Assembly: GCF_000482245.1 (NCBI RefSeq)
Contig: NZ_AWNH01000112.1
Coordinates: forward strand, 1-64,000
DNA length: 64,000 nucleotides
Direction of reading: 5' to 3'
Source of the DNA: Leptolyngbya sp. Heron Island J
Lineage (GTDB): Bacteria > Cyanobacteriota > Cyanobacteriia > Phormidesmidales > Phormidesmidaceae
The notes beneath the pieces were generated by a model, which saw only the letters and a program-made list of their open reading frames with translations, had not been told where the DNA came from and searched no databases. The position numbers were made by a program, and so were the translations under genes. Positions 51,608 to 59,846 of this stretch are shown piece by piece. Every line of letters begins with the position of its first letter. Within the stretch, counting starts at the first letter, position 1.

Positions 51608-52447
51608 ATGGCCTTAAGTAAGCCAGCTTTAAATAAAATTAATAGCGTTGACAGTAGGTCACCATGGCTTAATGAGAATGTCAAGGCGTTGGGCCTATTT
51701 GTTATTTCGCTCATTCTTTTCTTAGTGTTTTGGGAAGTTGGTGCCAACCTAGAGTTGTTTGCTAAAGGGATGCCCACCGCTTCTAAAACGCTGCAAGAGC
51801 TATGGTGGTGGACTACTCATCCCTTTTTTGATAATGGCCCCAACGATTTAGGCATTGGGTGGAATTTATTAATTAGTTTGCGACGTGTGGCAATTGGTTA
51901 CATTTTAGCCTCTGCGATCGCAGTTCCCCTGGGCATTCTCATTGGGATTTCACCCATTGCCTATAAAGCCTTTAACCCTTATGTACAGCTCCTAAAACCA
52001 GTCTCGCCGCTAGCCTGGTTACCTTTAGGACTCTACATATTTCGAGATTCCGAAAAAACGGGCGTCTTTATCATTTTGATCTCCAGTATCTGGCCAACGC
52101 TGATTAATACAGCCTTTGGTGTTGCCAATGTAAGTCCAGAGTATCTAGATGTCTCCAAAACATTAGGAGCATCAAGGTTGCGGACCATCTTTAAGGTGAT
52201 TATTCCAGCTGCTTTACCCAATATTGTCTCCGGTTTACGGATCAGTATGGGCATCGCCTGGCTGGTGATTGTGGCGGCTGAAATGCTTTTGGGGACTGGG
52301 TTAGGCTACTTTATCTGGAATGAATGGAATAATCTCTATATTCCGAATATTTTAGTTGCGATTTTCATCATCGGTCTGGTTGGGCTCATCTTAGACAGTA
52401 TGTTTGGTGCCCTCGAAAAATTTGTTGCGTTTGGGCGTAAAGCATGA
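51608..52447 (+). CDS. cynB: Cyanate ABC transporter permease
   Basis: 279 residues with about six membrane helices ([52 protein letters not shown]). The ATPase-contacting EAA-type loop reads [20 protein letters not shown] with the conserved Gly, as in NrtB/SsuC/TauC. AAGGAGGTG precedes the ATG by 7 bases. It starts 37 bases after cynA, and its stop overlaps the ATPase start by ATGA, so they are translationally coupled. Confidence 0.9.
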   Translation: MALSKPALNKINSVDSRSPWLNENVKALGLFVISLILFLVFWEVGANLELFAKGMPTASKTLQELWWWTTHPFFDNGPNDLGIGWNLLISLRRVAIGYILASAIAVPLGILIGISPIAYKAFNPYVQLLKPVSPLAWLPLGLYIFRDSEKTGVFIILISSIWPTLINTAFGVANVSPEYLDVSKTLGASRLRTIFKVIIPAALPNIVSGLRISMGIAWLVIVAAEMLLGTGLGYFIWNEWNNLYIPNILVAIFIIGLVGLILDSMFGALEKFVAFGRKA

Positions 52448-53343
52448 GCATTGCTTCCGTCAATTATTCCAATAATGGTGCCGTATCTCCTGAACCTGAA
52501 TTTCCTTCGGCCCAGCTTTCCATTCGGAATGTTACCAAGGTGTTTGCAGGCAAACGGGATATCTTCAGTAGGTTGTCAGGTAAGACAAGCCGAGATTTTG
52601 TCGCCATTGAAGACATCAGTTTAGATATAGAACCGAATACATTTGTCTCTATCATTGGTCCTTCGGGCTGTGGTAAGTCGACATTGCTCAATATGGTGGC
52701 CGGGCTATCCCCCGTTACTGGGGGTGAAATATTGCTGAATGGTCACCCCATTCAAGGTCCTGGTCCCGATCGAGGCATGGTTTTTCAGAACTATGCTCTG
52801 ATGCCCTGGATGACCGTTGAAGAGAATATTCGGTTTGCGGTTGAAACCGTTTTTCCCAAGCTGTCACCCAAGCAAATGACTCGTGCCATTAAAGAGCAGA
52901 TTCAGTTAGTGGGGCTAGAAGGGGCTGAGAAAAAGCATCCCCATGAACTTTCAGGAGGTATGCGGCAAAGGGTCGGCATTGCTCGTGCTTTAGCGATTAA
53001 TCCTCAGATTTTACTGATGGATGAGCCCTTTGGAGCCCTGGATGCTTTAACTCGTGGCTTCCTACAGAGCGAAGTTGAGCGCATTTGGGAACAACACCGG
53101 AAGACCGTCATCATGATCACCCACAGTATTGAGGAAGCCTTATTACTGTCGGATCGCATTGTGATGATGACTCGCGGGCCAGCTGCTCGCATTGACGAGA
53201 TCCTCGAAGTCCCCTTCCCGCGACCTCGCGATCGAGAAACCATCGATCAGCATCCGGCCTACCACGATCTTAAGGCCGAAATGGAACACCATCTGTTCCG
53301 TGAAACCCGTGCTGTTGAAGAGTCTCGTATCCAGGTTAAATAA
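52444..53343 (+). CDS. cynD: Cyanate ABC transporter ATP-binding protein
   Basis: 299 residues. Walker [11 protein letters not shown]-loop [10 protein letters not shown], signature [14 protein letters not shown], Walker [13 protein letters not shown] and H-loop [10 protein letters not shown] are all present: a complete NrtD/SsuB-type nucleotide-binding domain. There is no fused substrate-binding C-terminal domain as in NrtC. The N-terminus is extended by about 30 residues ([20 protein letters not shown]). It overlaps cynB by four bases. Confidence 0.9.
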   Translation: MSIASVNYSNNGAVSPEPEFPSAQLSIRNVTKVFAGKRDIFSRLSGKTSRDFVAIEDISLDIEPNTFVSIIGPSGCGKSTLLNMVAGLSPVTGGEILLNGHPIQGPGPDRGMVFQNYALMPWMTVEENIRFAVETVFPKLSPKQMTRAIKEQIQLVGLEGAEKKHPHELSGGMRQRVGIARALAINPQILLMDEPFGALDALTRGFLQSEVERIWEQHRKTVIMITHSIEEALLLSDRIVMMTRGPAARIDEILEVPFPRPRDRETIDQHPAYHDLKAEMEHHLFRETRAVEESRIQVK

Positions 53344-53404
53344 ATTAGAGCTGCGTTAAGCGTTATTCCTGTTTAAGTTTTGCAATCAAGAGGTGATTTT
53401 TGCG

Positions 53405-53848
53405 ATGGCCATTTCTGAAATCTCTGCCAAGTTTCTTGCAGCAAAGAAAGCCAAAGGGTTATCATTTGCCGATTTGGAAGCCAAGCTAGGCTATGACGAA
53501 GTCTGGATTGCATCAGTACTGTATCGTCAGGCTAGTGCTTCAGAAGAAGAAGCCACCAAAATTGTTGAAGCTCTGGGCATGGGAGCAGAATATGTTGAGT
53601 ATCTGACTGAGTGTCCTGTAAAAGGTGGTTTAGACCCGCTTGTGCCCACCGACCCCCTGATTTATCGCTTCTACGAAATCATGCAGGTTTACGGTATGCC
53701 TGTAAAAGCTGTCGTCCATGAGAAATTTGGCGATGGTATCATGAGTGCGATTGACTTCTCCATTGATGTAGAAAAGGAAGAAGATCCCAAGGGCGATCGA
53801 GTCAAGGTGATCATGTGTGGCAAATTCTTACCTTACAAGAAATGGTAG
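53405..53848 (+). CDS. cynS: Cyanase (cyanate hydratase)
   Basis: 147 residues from ATG 53405; GAGGTGA sits nine bases upstream, so the GTG at 53393 inside that site is rejected. It converts cyanate plus bicarbonate to ammonia and two CO2. The N-terminal helical, HTH-like domain ([32 protein letters not shown]) and the C-terminal catalytic domain ([20 protein letters not shown] with the active-site Arg and Glu; [20 protein letters not shown] with the Ser) are complete. It follows cynD by 60 bases. Ammonia and CO2 both serve a phototroph. Confidence 0.96.
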   Translation: MAISEISAKFLAAKKAKGLSFADLEAKLGYDEVWIASVLYRQASASEEEATKIVEALGMGAEYVEYLTECPVKGGLDPLVPTDPLIYRFYEIMQVYGMPVKAVVHEKFGDGIMSAIDFSIDVEKEEDPKGDRVKVIMCGKFLPYKKW

Positions 53849-54191
53849 GAGACACACTAGTACTCTGTGGCGTAAGTTTGCCCACTATCAAATGTGGTTG
53901 AGTGGATGGGGGGATTAAGTTGAGGCTTTACTGCTTACAACAACTCTGTAAGGATTTTCTCGTTATCTTTTGTCATTACTCTAGTGGGCATCTAATCTCT
54001 CTCTAGGGCTTACTTTCAAAAATTGCATCGGCGCTTCTACCTGGACTAGAAGCGTCATTTTTTTGTTTTTACTAATCCAGCAACAACCGATAAAAAATTA
54101 GTTAGGCCAACTTGGAAATCTTAAACTTTGCTACTTCAAGTATCCTCCTCATTTCTCCGGCTTCATTTCTCCGTCCTGCCCTATGCGTAAA
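53849..54191. other. Intergenic region with operon terminator
   Basis: 343 bases between cynS and the convergent rhomboid gene. Besides the terminator at 54032-54066 no feature was seen. Confidence 0.5.
54032..54066 (+). terminator. Probable terminator of the cyn operon
   Basis: CGCTTCT pairs with AGAAGCG (54032-54038 with 54048-54054), followed by a long T-rich tract. It lies 180 bases after cynS. Confidence 0.65.
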
Positions 54192-54914
54192 TCACAGTGG
54201 CTGAGTTTCTTCTTCGGACTGGTCAAATAATCCCAGGGCTGGGCCTAAGATAGCCCCAAATACGAAGCCTCCTGCATGGGCCCAGTAAGCAATGCCGCCA
54301 TCCGCCATGCCGACATTCGTTGGTACGCTAAGGCTAGCTAATCCATAGGCCGCCTGCTGCATAAACCAGATGCCTAAATAAAATAAAGCTGGAACTCTTA
54401 AGGGTAAGAAAAAGAATCCCAAAGGTACAATTGTCAGGATGCGTACCGTGGGAAATTTGAAAATGTAGGCTCCCATCACACCTGCGATCGCACCACTGGC
54501 TCCCAGAGAAGGCACCTCAGAAAACATCCCAAAGTACCACTGCGCCAACGCCGCCAGCGCACCGCAAGTAAGGTACAAAATCAGAAACCGAATCCGCCCA
54601 AGCTGTTCCTCAACATTATTACCAAAAATCCACAGGTACAGCATGTTGCCCGCCAGGTGCAGGAAACCCGCGTGAATAAATTGACTCGTGAATAGAGTTA
54701 GCCATTCATGGATATCGAACGGGATTGTCTGGCTACCCAGAAAGCTTTCCGTCAGCTGCTCTGGCACCACGGCCCATGTACGAAAAAACACCGTCAGCGC
54801 CATGGGCGACGGTAGCGTCAGTTCATAGAGAAAAACTGAAATATTGAGAATGATTAGCCCGTAAGTAATATAGGGCGTAATCTGGACTGGATTTTCGTCA
54901 CGAATAGGGACCAC
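54192..54914 (-). CDS. Rhomboid-family intramembrane serine protease
   Basis: 240 residues, six or seven membrane helices. Conserved features: FTSQFIHAGFLHLAGNMLYLWIFG (His and Asn of the oxyanion site), the nucleophile Ser in PSLGASGAIAGVMGAY, and the catalytic His in YWAHAGGFVFGAILG. It cleaves membrane proteins within the bilayer. The W-R motif loop precedes as EQLGRIRFLILYL. It starts MVPIRDENPVQITPYITYGL, typical of the bacterial subgroup. Substrates unknown. It is convergent with the cyn operon. Confidence 0.92.
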   Translation of the reverse strand: MVPIRDENPVQITPYITYGLIILNISVFLYELTLPSPMALTVFFRTWAVVPEQLTESFLGSQTIPFDIHEWLTLFTSQFIHAGFLHLAGNMLYLWIFGNNVEEQLGRIRFLILYLTCGALAALAQWYFGMFSEVPSLGASGAIAGVMGAYIFKFPTVRILTIVPLGFFFLPLRVPALFYLGIWFMQQAAYGLASLSVPTNVGMADGGIAYWAHAGGFVFGAILGPALGLFDQSEEETQPL

Positions 54915-55071
54915 GCTGCACCAAGAAACTCGCTTGTTTACAAGATATCAGGAAGCTACGTATTAAAATCTAAGCGTTATAAGCAGGCCGCCATCGGTAT
55001 ATTGCTCGTCTAACCTAAGAAAGTTAGAGATTAGGTTCCTGCCGAGGATCAACAATACCTCCTCTAGGAGG

Positions 55072-55106
55072 AAGCCGTGCTTCTCCTTGAAACGGAAGCA
55101 CGGCTT
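55072..55106 (-). terminator. Hairpin downstream of the small membrane-protein gene
   Basis: AAGCCGTGCTT and AAGCACGGCTT are perfect 11-base arms separated by about 12 bases. It lies 27 bases after the stop of the minus-strand gene at 55133. There is no T run, so stabilisation or weak termination is as likely. Confidence 0.5.
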
Positions 55107-55132
55107 GCTTCCAACACAAATTCAATCAACAA

Positions 55133-55543
55133 CTACAGGTTAGTCTCTTTCGCTGACGGCAGTTTTTCATCGGCCCAATTGAAACCCCGCACAACCCACT
55201 GCCCGACTGCAATAGCTGACAAACCTAGCGCTGTTAGTTTGAGTAACAAAATAATCAACCCACCAAATGTGTTGACCAAGGTCACCAGACCAATAGATAA
55301 AACCGCCAGGGCAGCTGCCAACAACAAGTGTACAGGCTGAGTGTTACGTAGAAGTTGCCAAATAGCCTGGGTTTTATCAGTCGCCACTGGCTGATATTGA
55401 GTCCACAGGGTCAGAGCCTGATCCATAGTTTGGGTAGCCAAATGATTAACCCTTTGTTCCAGGGCAATGCCCTTGGTCTCAGCAGCCTCAGTTGCAGAAA
55501 CATTAAGGCTAGTCATACTAGATGTAGGTTTTGCTAAAGTCAT
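55133..55543 (-). CDS. Small two-helix membrane protein
   Basis: 136 residues. A soluble N-terminal half with an amphipathic region (NHLATQTMDQALTLWTQYQP) is followed by two hydrophobic helices (PVHLLLAAALAVLSIGLVTL, GLIILLLKLTALGLSAIAVG) and a charged tail. The size and plan (amphipathic helix, two TM, charged end) recall CURT1/CAAD-type thylakoid proteins, but the sequence does not clearly match them. AAGGAG lies nine bases before the ATG. Function unknown. Confidence 0.65.
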   Translation of the reverse strand: MTLAKPTSSMTSLNVSATEAAETKGIALEQRVNHLATQTMDQALTLWTQYQPVATDKTQAIWQLLRNTQPVHLLLAAALAVLSIGLVTLVNTFGGLIILLLKLTALGLSAIAVGQWVVRGFNWADEKLPSAKETNL

Positions 55544-55736
55544 AGGTAAGTACTCCTTAAATACGCTGTTGAGGATGAAGTGAGGGGCAAGAACCGCTGA
55601 TAGCCGAGTCTCCGTGAGATAGTTAAGCCCTCAGCGCTCAGATTAATTGAGTACTAGTGTACTATAGCAACTAAGATAGGCAATAGTCACTTAATAAAAT
55701 CGAATACGTTCAGCCTGTCCCCATGGAGATGCCCCT

Positions 55737-56420
55737 ATGCTGATGCTTAAAGGCTTACTCGGCGTACTATCCCAGCTAGCATTGCTGACAGCCCTACTTT
55801 TAATTCCGGCTGGTACATGGCAGTGGCCGCGGGCGCTACAGTTTTTAGCAGGGTATGGCATTGTGTTGTTGATTGCCACAGTGTTACTGGCCATGTTTGC
55901 CCCCGCCAGCCTGGAAGCGCGCCTCGAACTGCCCGCTGCTAAAAGTCAGCCGGTGGCAGATCGGGTCGTGACAGCACTAATTGTTTTAATGGCCTTTGCC
56001 TGGTTTGTATTTATTCCGATTGATGTCTTTTATCTACAGCTCTTGCCCGTTCCTGAGCCGTTTATCTCAGGTTTAGGAGCCCTGATTGGCTTAGCCGGGT
56101 ATGGGATTTTGATACTGGCGATATTTCAAAACGAGTTTGCAGTACCGATTGTCAGAGATCAGTCTGAGAGAGGACAAGTTTTGATCGACACTGGGCTTTA
56201 TGGTCTCATCCGCCATCCGTTTTATTTAGGCTTTTTACTCTTTTTTGTTGGCATTGGGTTATGGCTTGAGAGCTATGCCAGCGTACTGATGCTGTCGATC
56301 TTGTTAGTGCTTTTGGCAGCACGCATTTTTATAGAAGAGAAAACACTAAGCAAATCACTGCCTGGCTACGCTGACTATGTAGCCAAGGTAAAATACCGTT
56401 TGCTTCCTTTTGTTTGGTAG
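55737..56420 (+). CDS. Isoprenylcysteine-carboxyl-methyltransferase-like membrane protein
   Basis: 227 residues, about five membrane helices. The C-terminal ICMT/PEMT-type block is visible: LIDTGLYGLIRHPFYLGFLL (SAM-contacting G-x-Y-x-x-x-R-H-P), FIEEKTLSKSLPGYADYVAK and VKYRLLPFVW. Bacterial members methylate small lipids or isoprenoids, and the substrate here is not known. It stands alone, with the start ATG preceded by CATGGAGATGCCCC. Confidence 0.8.
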   Translation: MLMLKGLLGVLSQLALLTALLLIPAGTWQWPRALQFLAGYGIVLLIATVLLAMFAPASLEARLELPAAKSQPVADRVVTALIVLMAFAWFVFIPIDVFYLQLLPVPEPFISGLGALIGLAGYGILILAIFQNEFAVPIVRDQSERGQVLIDTGLYGLIRHPFYLGFLLFFVGIGLWLESYASVLMLSILLVLLAARIFIEEKTLSKSLPGYADYVAKVKYRLLPFVW

Positions 56421-56433
56421 TTGTTGAACTGTA

Positions 56434-56506
<73 letters not shown>

Positions 56507-56558
56507 AAGAAAGTCTGAAAATAACAGACCTAAAAATACTTACTTTGTACAGTAAGTA

Positions 56559-56631
<73 letters not shown>

Positions 56632-56881
56632 ACGGACTGCGCGTTTGCACAGAAGTAAATACTAACAGATGACAGTAACTAAAAGCGACTTTTTTTCAAA
56701 GAAATTGTAATTGCGGTGACAGCGGTCAAAAGCAATCTTTACGATTGCTGATTTATGGGATGAGCCGATCTCTCGCCACTGCTATTTGAAAGTCCTTGAC
56801 AGTCAAAGCTATCCCGAGGAGGAGCAATGCCCAATCTTTTTTTAACGAAGCTGTAATTCATTCGTATTATTGAATCCGAAT

Positions 56882-57724
56882 ATGCTTGCCACCTTGTCAC
56901 CCATGACCCCAAATCTACAATCCAAAACTTTAGAAGCACTACAGCATTTGATTGACGTTGTGGCCCAGCTGCGTGATCCCGCAGGGGGCTGCCCCTGGGA
57001 TCTGGCTCAGACGCCTGAGAGTCTAACTCCCTATGTGCTCGAAGAAGCCTATGAGGTAGTCGATGCCATTCAGCAGGGGGATCGTGAGCACATTGCTGAG
57101 GAACTCGGTGACCTGTTACTGCAGGTGGTGCTGCAGTCGCAGATTTTTAGTGAAACGGATACGTTTGACCTCGGCGATGTAGCCCAGGGAATTGCTGAAA
57201 AACTCATCCGGCGGCATCCCCATGTATTTGGCGATGATCAAGCAGCCACACCAGAGGAAGTTCATGTTAATTGGGAAGCCATTAAGGCGACAGAAAAGGG
57301 AGCCCAGGGCGATGTCACCCTCACCGCTAAGCTGGCTCGCTATGGTCGTACGTTGCCACCGATGACCGCTACTATGAAAATCTCTAAAAAAGCTGCCAAG
57401 GCTGGATTTGAGTGGGAAACGCTAGATGGTGTGTGGGAAAAAGTAGAGGAAGAGCTGGGGGAATTTCGCCATGCTCTAGACCATGAAAGTGCTGAAAATC
57501 AAGCCGCTGAGTTTGGTGATGTGTTGTTTAGTTTGATGCAGGTGGCCCGCTGGTGTGATATCGACCCAGTGGCGGCTTTGCAAGGGACTAATCGTCGCTT
57601 TGTGCAACGGTTTGGGCTATTGGAGCAGGCGGCGGAGAAACCCTTGGACGATCACAGTATTGAGGAGCTGGAGGCGCTTTGGCAGCGGGCAAAGCGAGTG
57701 ATTGCGCGGGAGGAAAAGAGTTGA
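56882..57724 (+). CDS. mazG: Nucleoside triphosphate pyrophosphohydrolase MazG
   Basis: 280 residues from ATG 56882; an ATG at 56903 is also possible. Two tandem MazG domains. The first has GGCPWDLAQTPESLTPYVLE, EEAYEVVDAIQ and the Mg-binding EELGDLLLQVVLQSQI. The second has KAGFEWETLDGVWEKVEEEL and AEFGDVLFSLMQVARW. It hydrolyses NTPs to NMP and pyrophosphate, cleaning damaged nucleotides or modulating the stringent response. It lies 157 bases before proA in the same direction. Confidence 0.93.
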   Translation: MLATLSPMTPNLQSKTLEALQHLIDVVAQLRDPAGGCPWDLAQTPESLTPYVLEEAYEVVDAIQQGDREHIAEELGDLLLQVVLQSQIFSETDTFDLGDVAQGIAEKLIRRHPHVFGDDQAATPEEVHVNWEAIKATEKGAQGDVTLTAKLARYGRTLPPMTATMKISKKAAKAGFEWETLDGVWEKVEEELGEFRHALDHESAENQAAEFGDVLFSLMQVARWCDIDPVAALQGTNRRFVQRFGLLEQAAEKPLDDHSIEELEALWQRAKRVIAREEKS

Positions 57725-57880
57725 GAGGGCAGGGAGCGTGAAGAGACGTTGCAGGCAACGTCTGTACATTTCAAAGGTGTCTAATTAGTCTTAGGCCTTG
57801 GTGTACTTTTGGCTGCTAAGTGTGCTGGAGGCTTTATCCTAGATAAACTAGACCAGTAGAACACCCATTCCACGGAACCC

Positions 57881-59197
57881 ATGTCTGTATCTTCGGTTGC
57901 TGCTGTTGAGAATTCTTTGGTTGCGATCGCAGCCAAAACTCGTCAAGCGGCCCGCACCCTTGCTAGCCTTTCAACCCAGCAAAAAAACGAGGCGATTGAG
58001 GCCATTGCTCAGGCGTTAGAAGCCGCTGCACCGGACATTACTGCGGCCAATGAAGCAGACCTCAAGGCCGCATTAGACGATAACCTGGCTAAACCCCTCT
58101 ATGGCCGATTAAAGCTAGATGCGATCAAGCTCAAGGCCGCAATTCAAGGGGTGCGGGATGTGGCCAAGCTCCCGGACCCGGCTGGAGCCGTACAGATTCA
58201 TCGGGAACTGGATGATGGGCTGGTATTAAAGCGCATTGCCTGTCCCCTGGGTGTCCTGGGTATCATCTTCGAGTCTCGCCCCGATGCGGTTATGCAGATT
58301 TCCACATTGGCTGTTAAATCGGGGAATGGGGTCATTCTGAAGGGTGGCAAGGAGGCGGTGCGTTCTTGTCAGGCCTTGGTGAAGGCAATTCGTCAGGGGC
58401 TGACCAATGCAGGGGTGGATGCCAATGCGGTGCAGCTGCTGACTACGCGGGAAGAAACCCGAGCCCTGCTGGAGTTAGATGGCTATGTGGATCTGATTAT
58501 TCCACGCGGGTCAAATGCTTTTGTTCGGTTTGTGCAGGAAAATACTCGGATTCCAGTGTTGGGTCACGCTGACGGTATCTGTCATCTATATGTCGACGTG
58601 GCGGCTGATTTAGCCAAGACAGCCAAAATTGCAGTGGATGCCAAGGTGGGGTACCCATCAGCCTGCAATGCGATTGAAACCCTGCTGGTGCATAAAGAGA
58701 TTGCTGCCCAGGCGCTGCCGGTATTAGCTAAAGCACTGCAGCAAGCAGGGGTAAAACTGCTGGGTGATGACGCTACCCGCCAGGTGCTAAAAGATGTGCA
58801 AGCGGCGACGGAGAGTGACTGGTCCACGGAATACAGCGATTTAATTTTGGCCATTCGAGTGGTCGATTCAGTGGATGCGGCGATTGACCACATTAATACC
58901 TATGGGTCACGGCATACGGATGCGATCGCAACTGAAGATCAGACCACCGCTGACCAGTTTATGGCCCAGGTAGATGCGGCTGGCGTCTATCACAACTGTT
59001 CCACCCGATTTGCCGACGGGTTCCGCTATGGCTTTGGGGCCGAGGTGGGCATTAGCACCCAAAAAATGCCGCCCCGTGGACCAGTTGGTCTAGAAGGGCT
59101 AGTGACTTACAAATATCAGGTCGTCGGCGATGGCCACATTGTCGCCACCTACTCGGGCGAAAATGCCAAAGCCTTTACCCATCGCGATCTGATATAG
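57881..59197 (+). CDS. proA: Gamma-glutamyl phosphate reductase
   Basis: 438 residues. The second step of proline synthesis: glutamate-5-phosphate to the semialdehyde with NADPH. Aldehyde-dehydrogenase fold with [37 protein letters not shown], the active-site Cys in [16 protein letters not shown], and the C-terminal [24 protein letters not shown]1 octamer lies inside the early coding part. A hairpin at 59210-59241 follows. Confidence 0.95.
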   Translation: MSVSSVAAVENSLVAIAAKTRQAARTLASLSTQQKNEAIEAIAQALEAAAPDITAANEADLKAALDDNLAKPLYGRLKLDAIKLKAAIQGVRDVAKLPDPAGAVQIHRELDDGLVLKRIACPLGVLGIIFESRPDAVMQISTLAVKSGNGVILKGGKEAVRSCQALVKAIRQGLTNAGVDANAVQLLTTREETRALLELDGYVDLIIPRGSNAFVRFVQENTRIPVLGHADGICHLYVDVAADLAKTAKIAVDAKVGYPSACNAIETLLVHKEIAAQALPVLAKALQQAGVKLLGDDATRQVLKDVQAATESDWSTEYSDLILAIRVVDSVDAAIDHINTYGSRHTDAIATEDQTTADQFMAQVDAAGVYHNCSTRFADGFRYGFGAEVGISTQKMPPRGPVGLEGLVTYKYQVVGDGHIVATYSGENAKAFTHRDLI

Positions 59198-59209
59198 GGA
59201 AACAGCGTT

Positions 59210-59241
59210 CTCAAAGTCTCCCAAACTTGGGGGACTTTGAG
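59210..59241 (+). terminator. Hairpin after proA
   Basis: CTCAAAGTCTCCC pairs with GGGGGACTTTGAG (arms at 59210-59222 and 59229-59241). No immediate T run. It also lies downstream of the convergent gene ending at 59297. Confidence 0.6.
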
Positions 59242-59296
59242 GGCCTGCACATCTTCGTTTTTCCGTCTTTTGTTATCTATGGGCTAGATCTATGGG

Positions 59297-59779
59297 CTAG
59301 CCCACGGGTAGCTGCTCCAACAAGGCTGCCAATATCTCCTGAATCCGTTGGTGGGAATAGGCCACCTCTGGATGGGGCTCAGCTCCAGGTTTCTGAAAAT
59401 AGGGCCGTTCGCCGTTCATCTGACCCCATTCCACGGCCACCTGACGGGCAAATTCGTACAGTACCTGAGGCTGCTGCACAATATCTGTCATTAGCGATCG
59501 CAAAGCCAGCAGTGGCTCATCAAGATATTTACCTACTCGTACATCTGTCTTGATCCACCGTTTAAGACAGGGCTGCAGCGCCCCGTTGGTATCATCCAAG
59601 TGGCGATCAATAAATCCATTAATTACTGCTAGCGCCCGCAGGGGCCGGGGCACCATCGCCTGGCTACCCTTGAGAAATGAGCCCCCTTCACGACCAATGG
59701 CCTCACTCAAACTAAACTTACGCCCCGCCCGAATGTCGCGTTGCAAGTCTGGCGGCAGAGGATTTTCAGATGATGGCAT
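59297..59779 (-). CDS. Conserved cyanobacterial hypothetical protein
   Basis: 160 residues, soluble, mostly helical. Blocks such as RDIRAGRKFSLSEAIGREGG, FLKGSQAMVPRPLRALAVIN and LFEFARQ-like segments (VLYEFARQVAVEWGQMNGER) look conserved in kind. I recognise no characterised domain. It is divergent from the TrkA-like gene (67 bases) and convergent with proA. Function unknown. Confidence 0.65.
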   Translation of the reverse strand: MPSSENPLPPDLQRDIRAGRKFSLSEAIGREGGSFLKGSQAMVPRPLRALAVINGFIDRHLDDTNGALQPCLKRWIKTDVRVGKYLDEPLLALRSLMTDIVQQPQVLYEFARQVAVEWGQMNGERPYFQKPGAEPHPEVAYSHQRIQEILAALLEQLPVG

Positions 59780-59846
59780 TGAGCAGCGCTAGGATATCTA
59801 AAGCTACTGTATCAGAACCCCGTTGATATCCCCTTGGTGGCTGATA

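Noticed and set aside
51608-53343. Nitrate transporter NrtBCD
   Set aside because: There is no NrtC with a fused binding domain and no nitrate or nitrite reductase; gene order and the adjacent cynS favour cyanate.
56739-56939. Minus-strand frame overlapping the mazG start
   Set aside because: It overlaps a well-supported gene start and has no recognisable domain or start signal.
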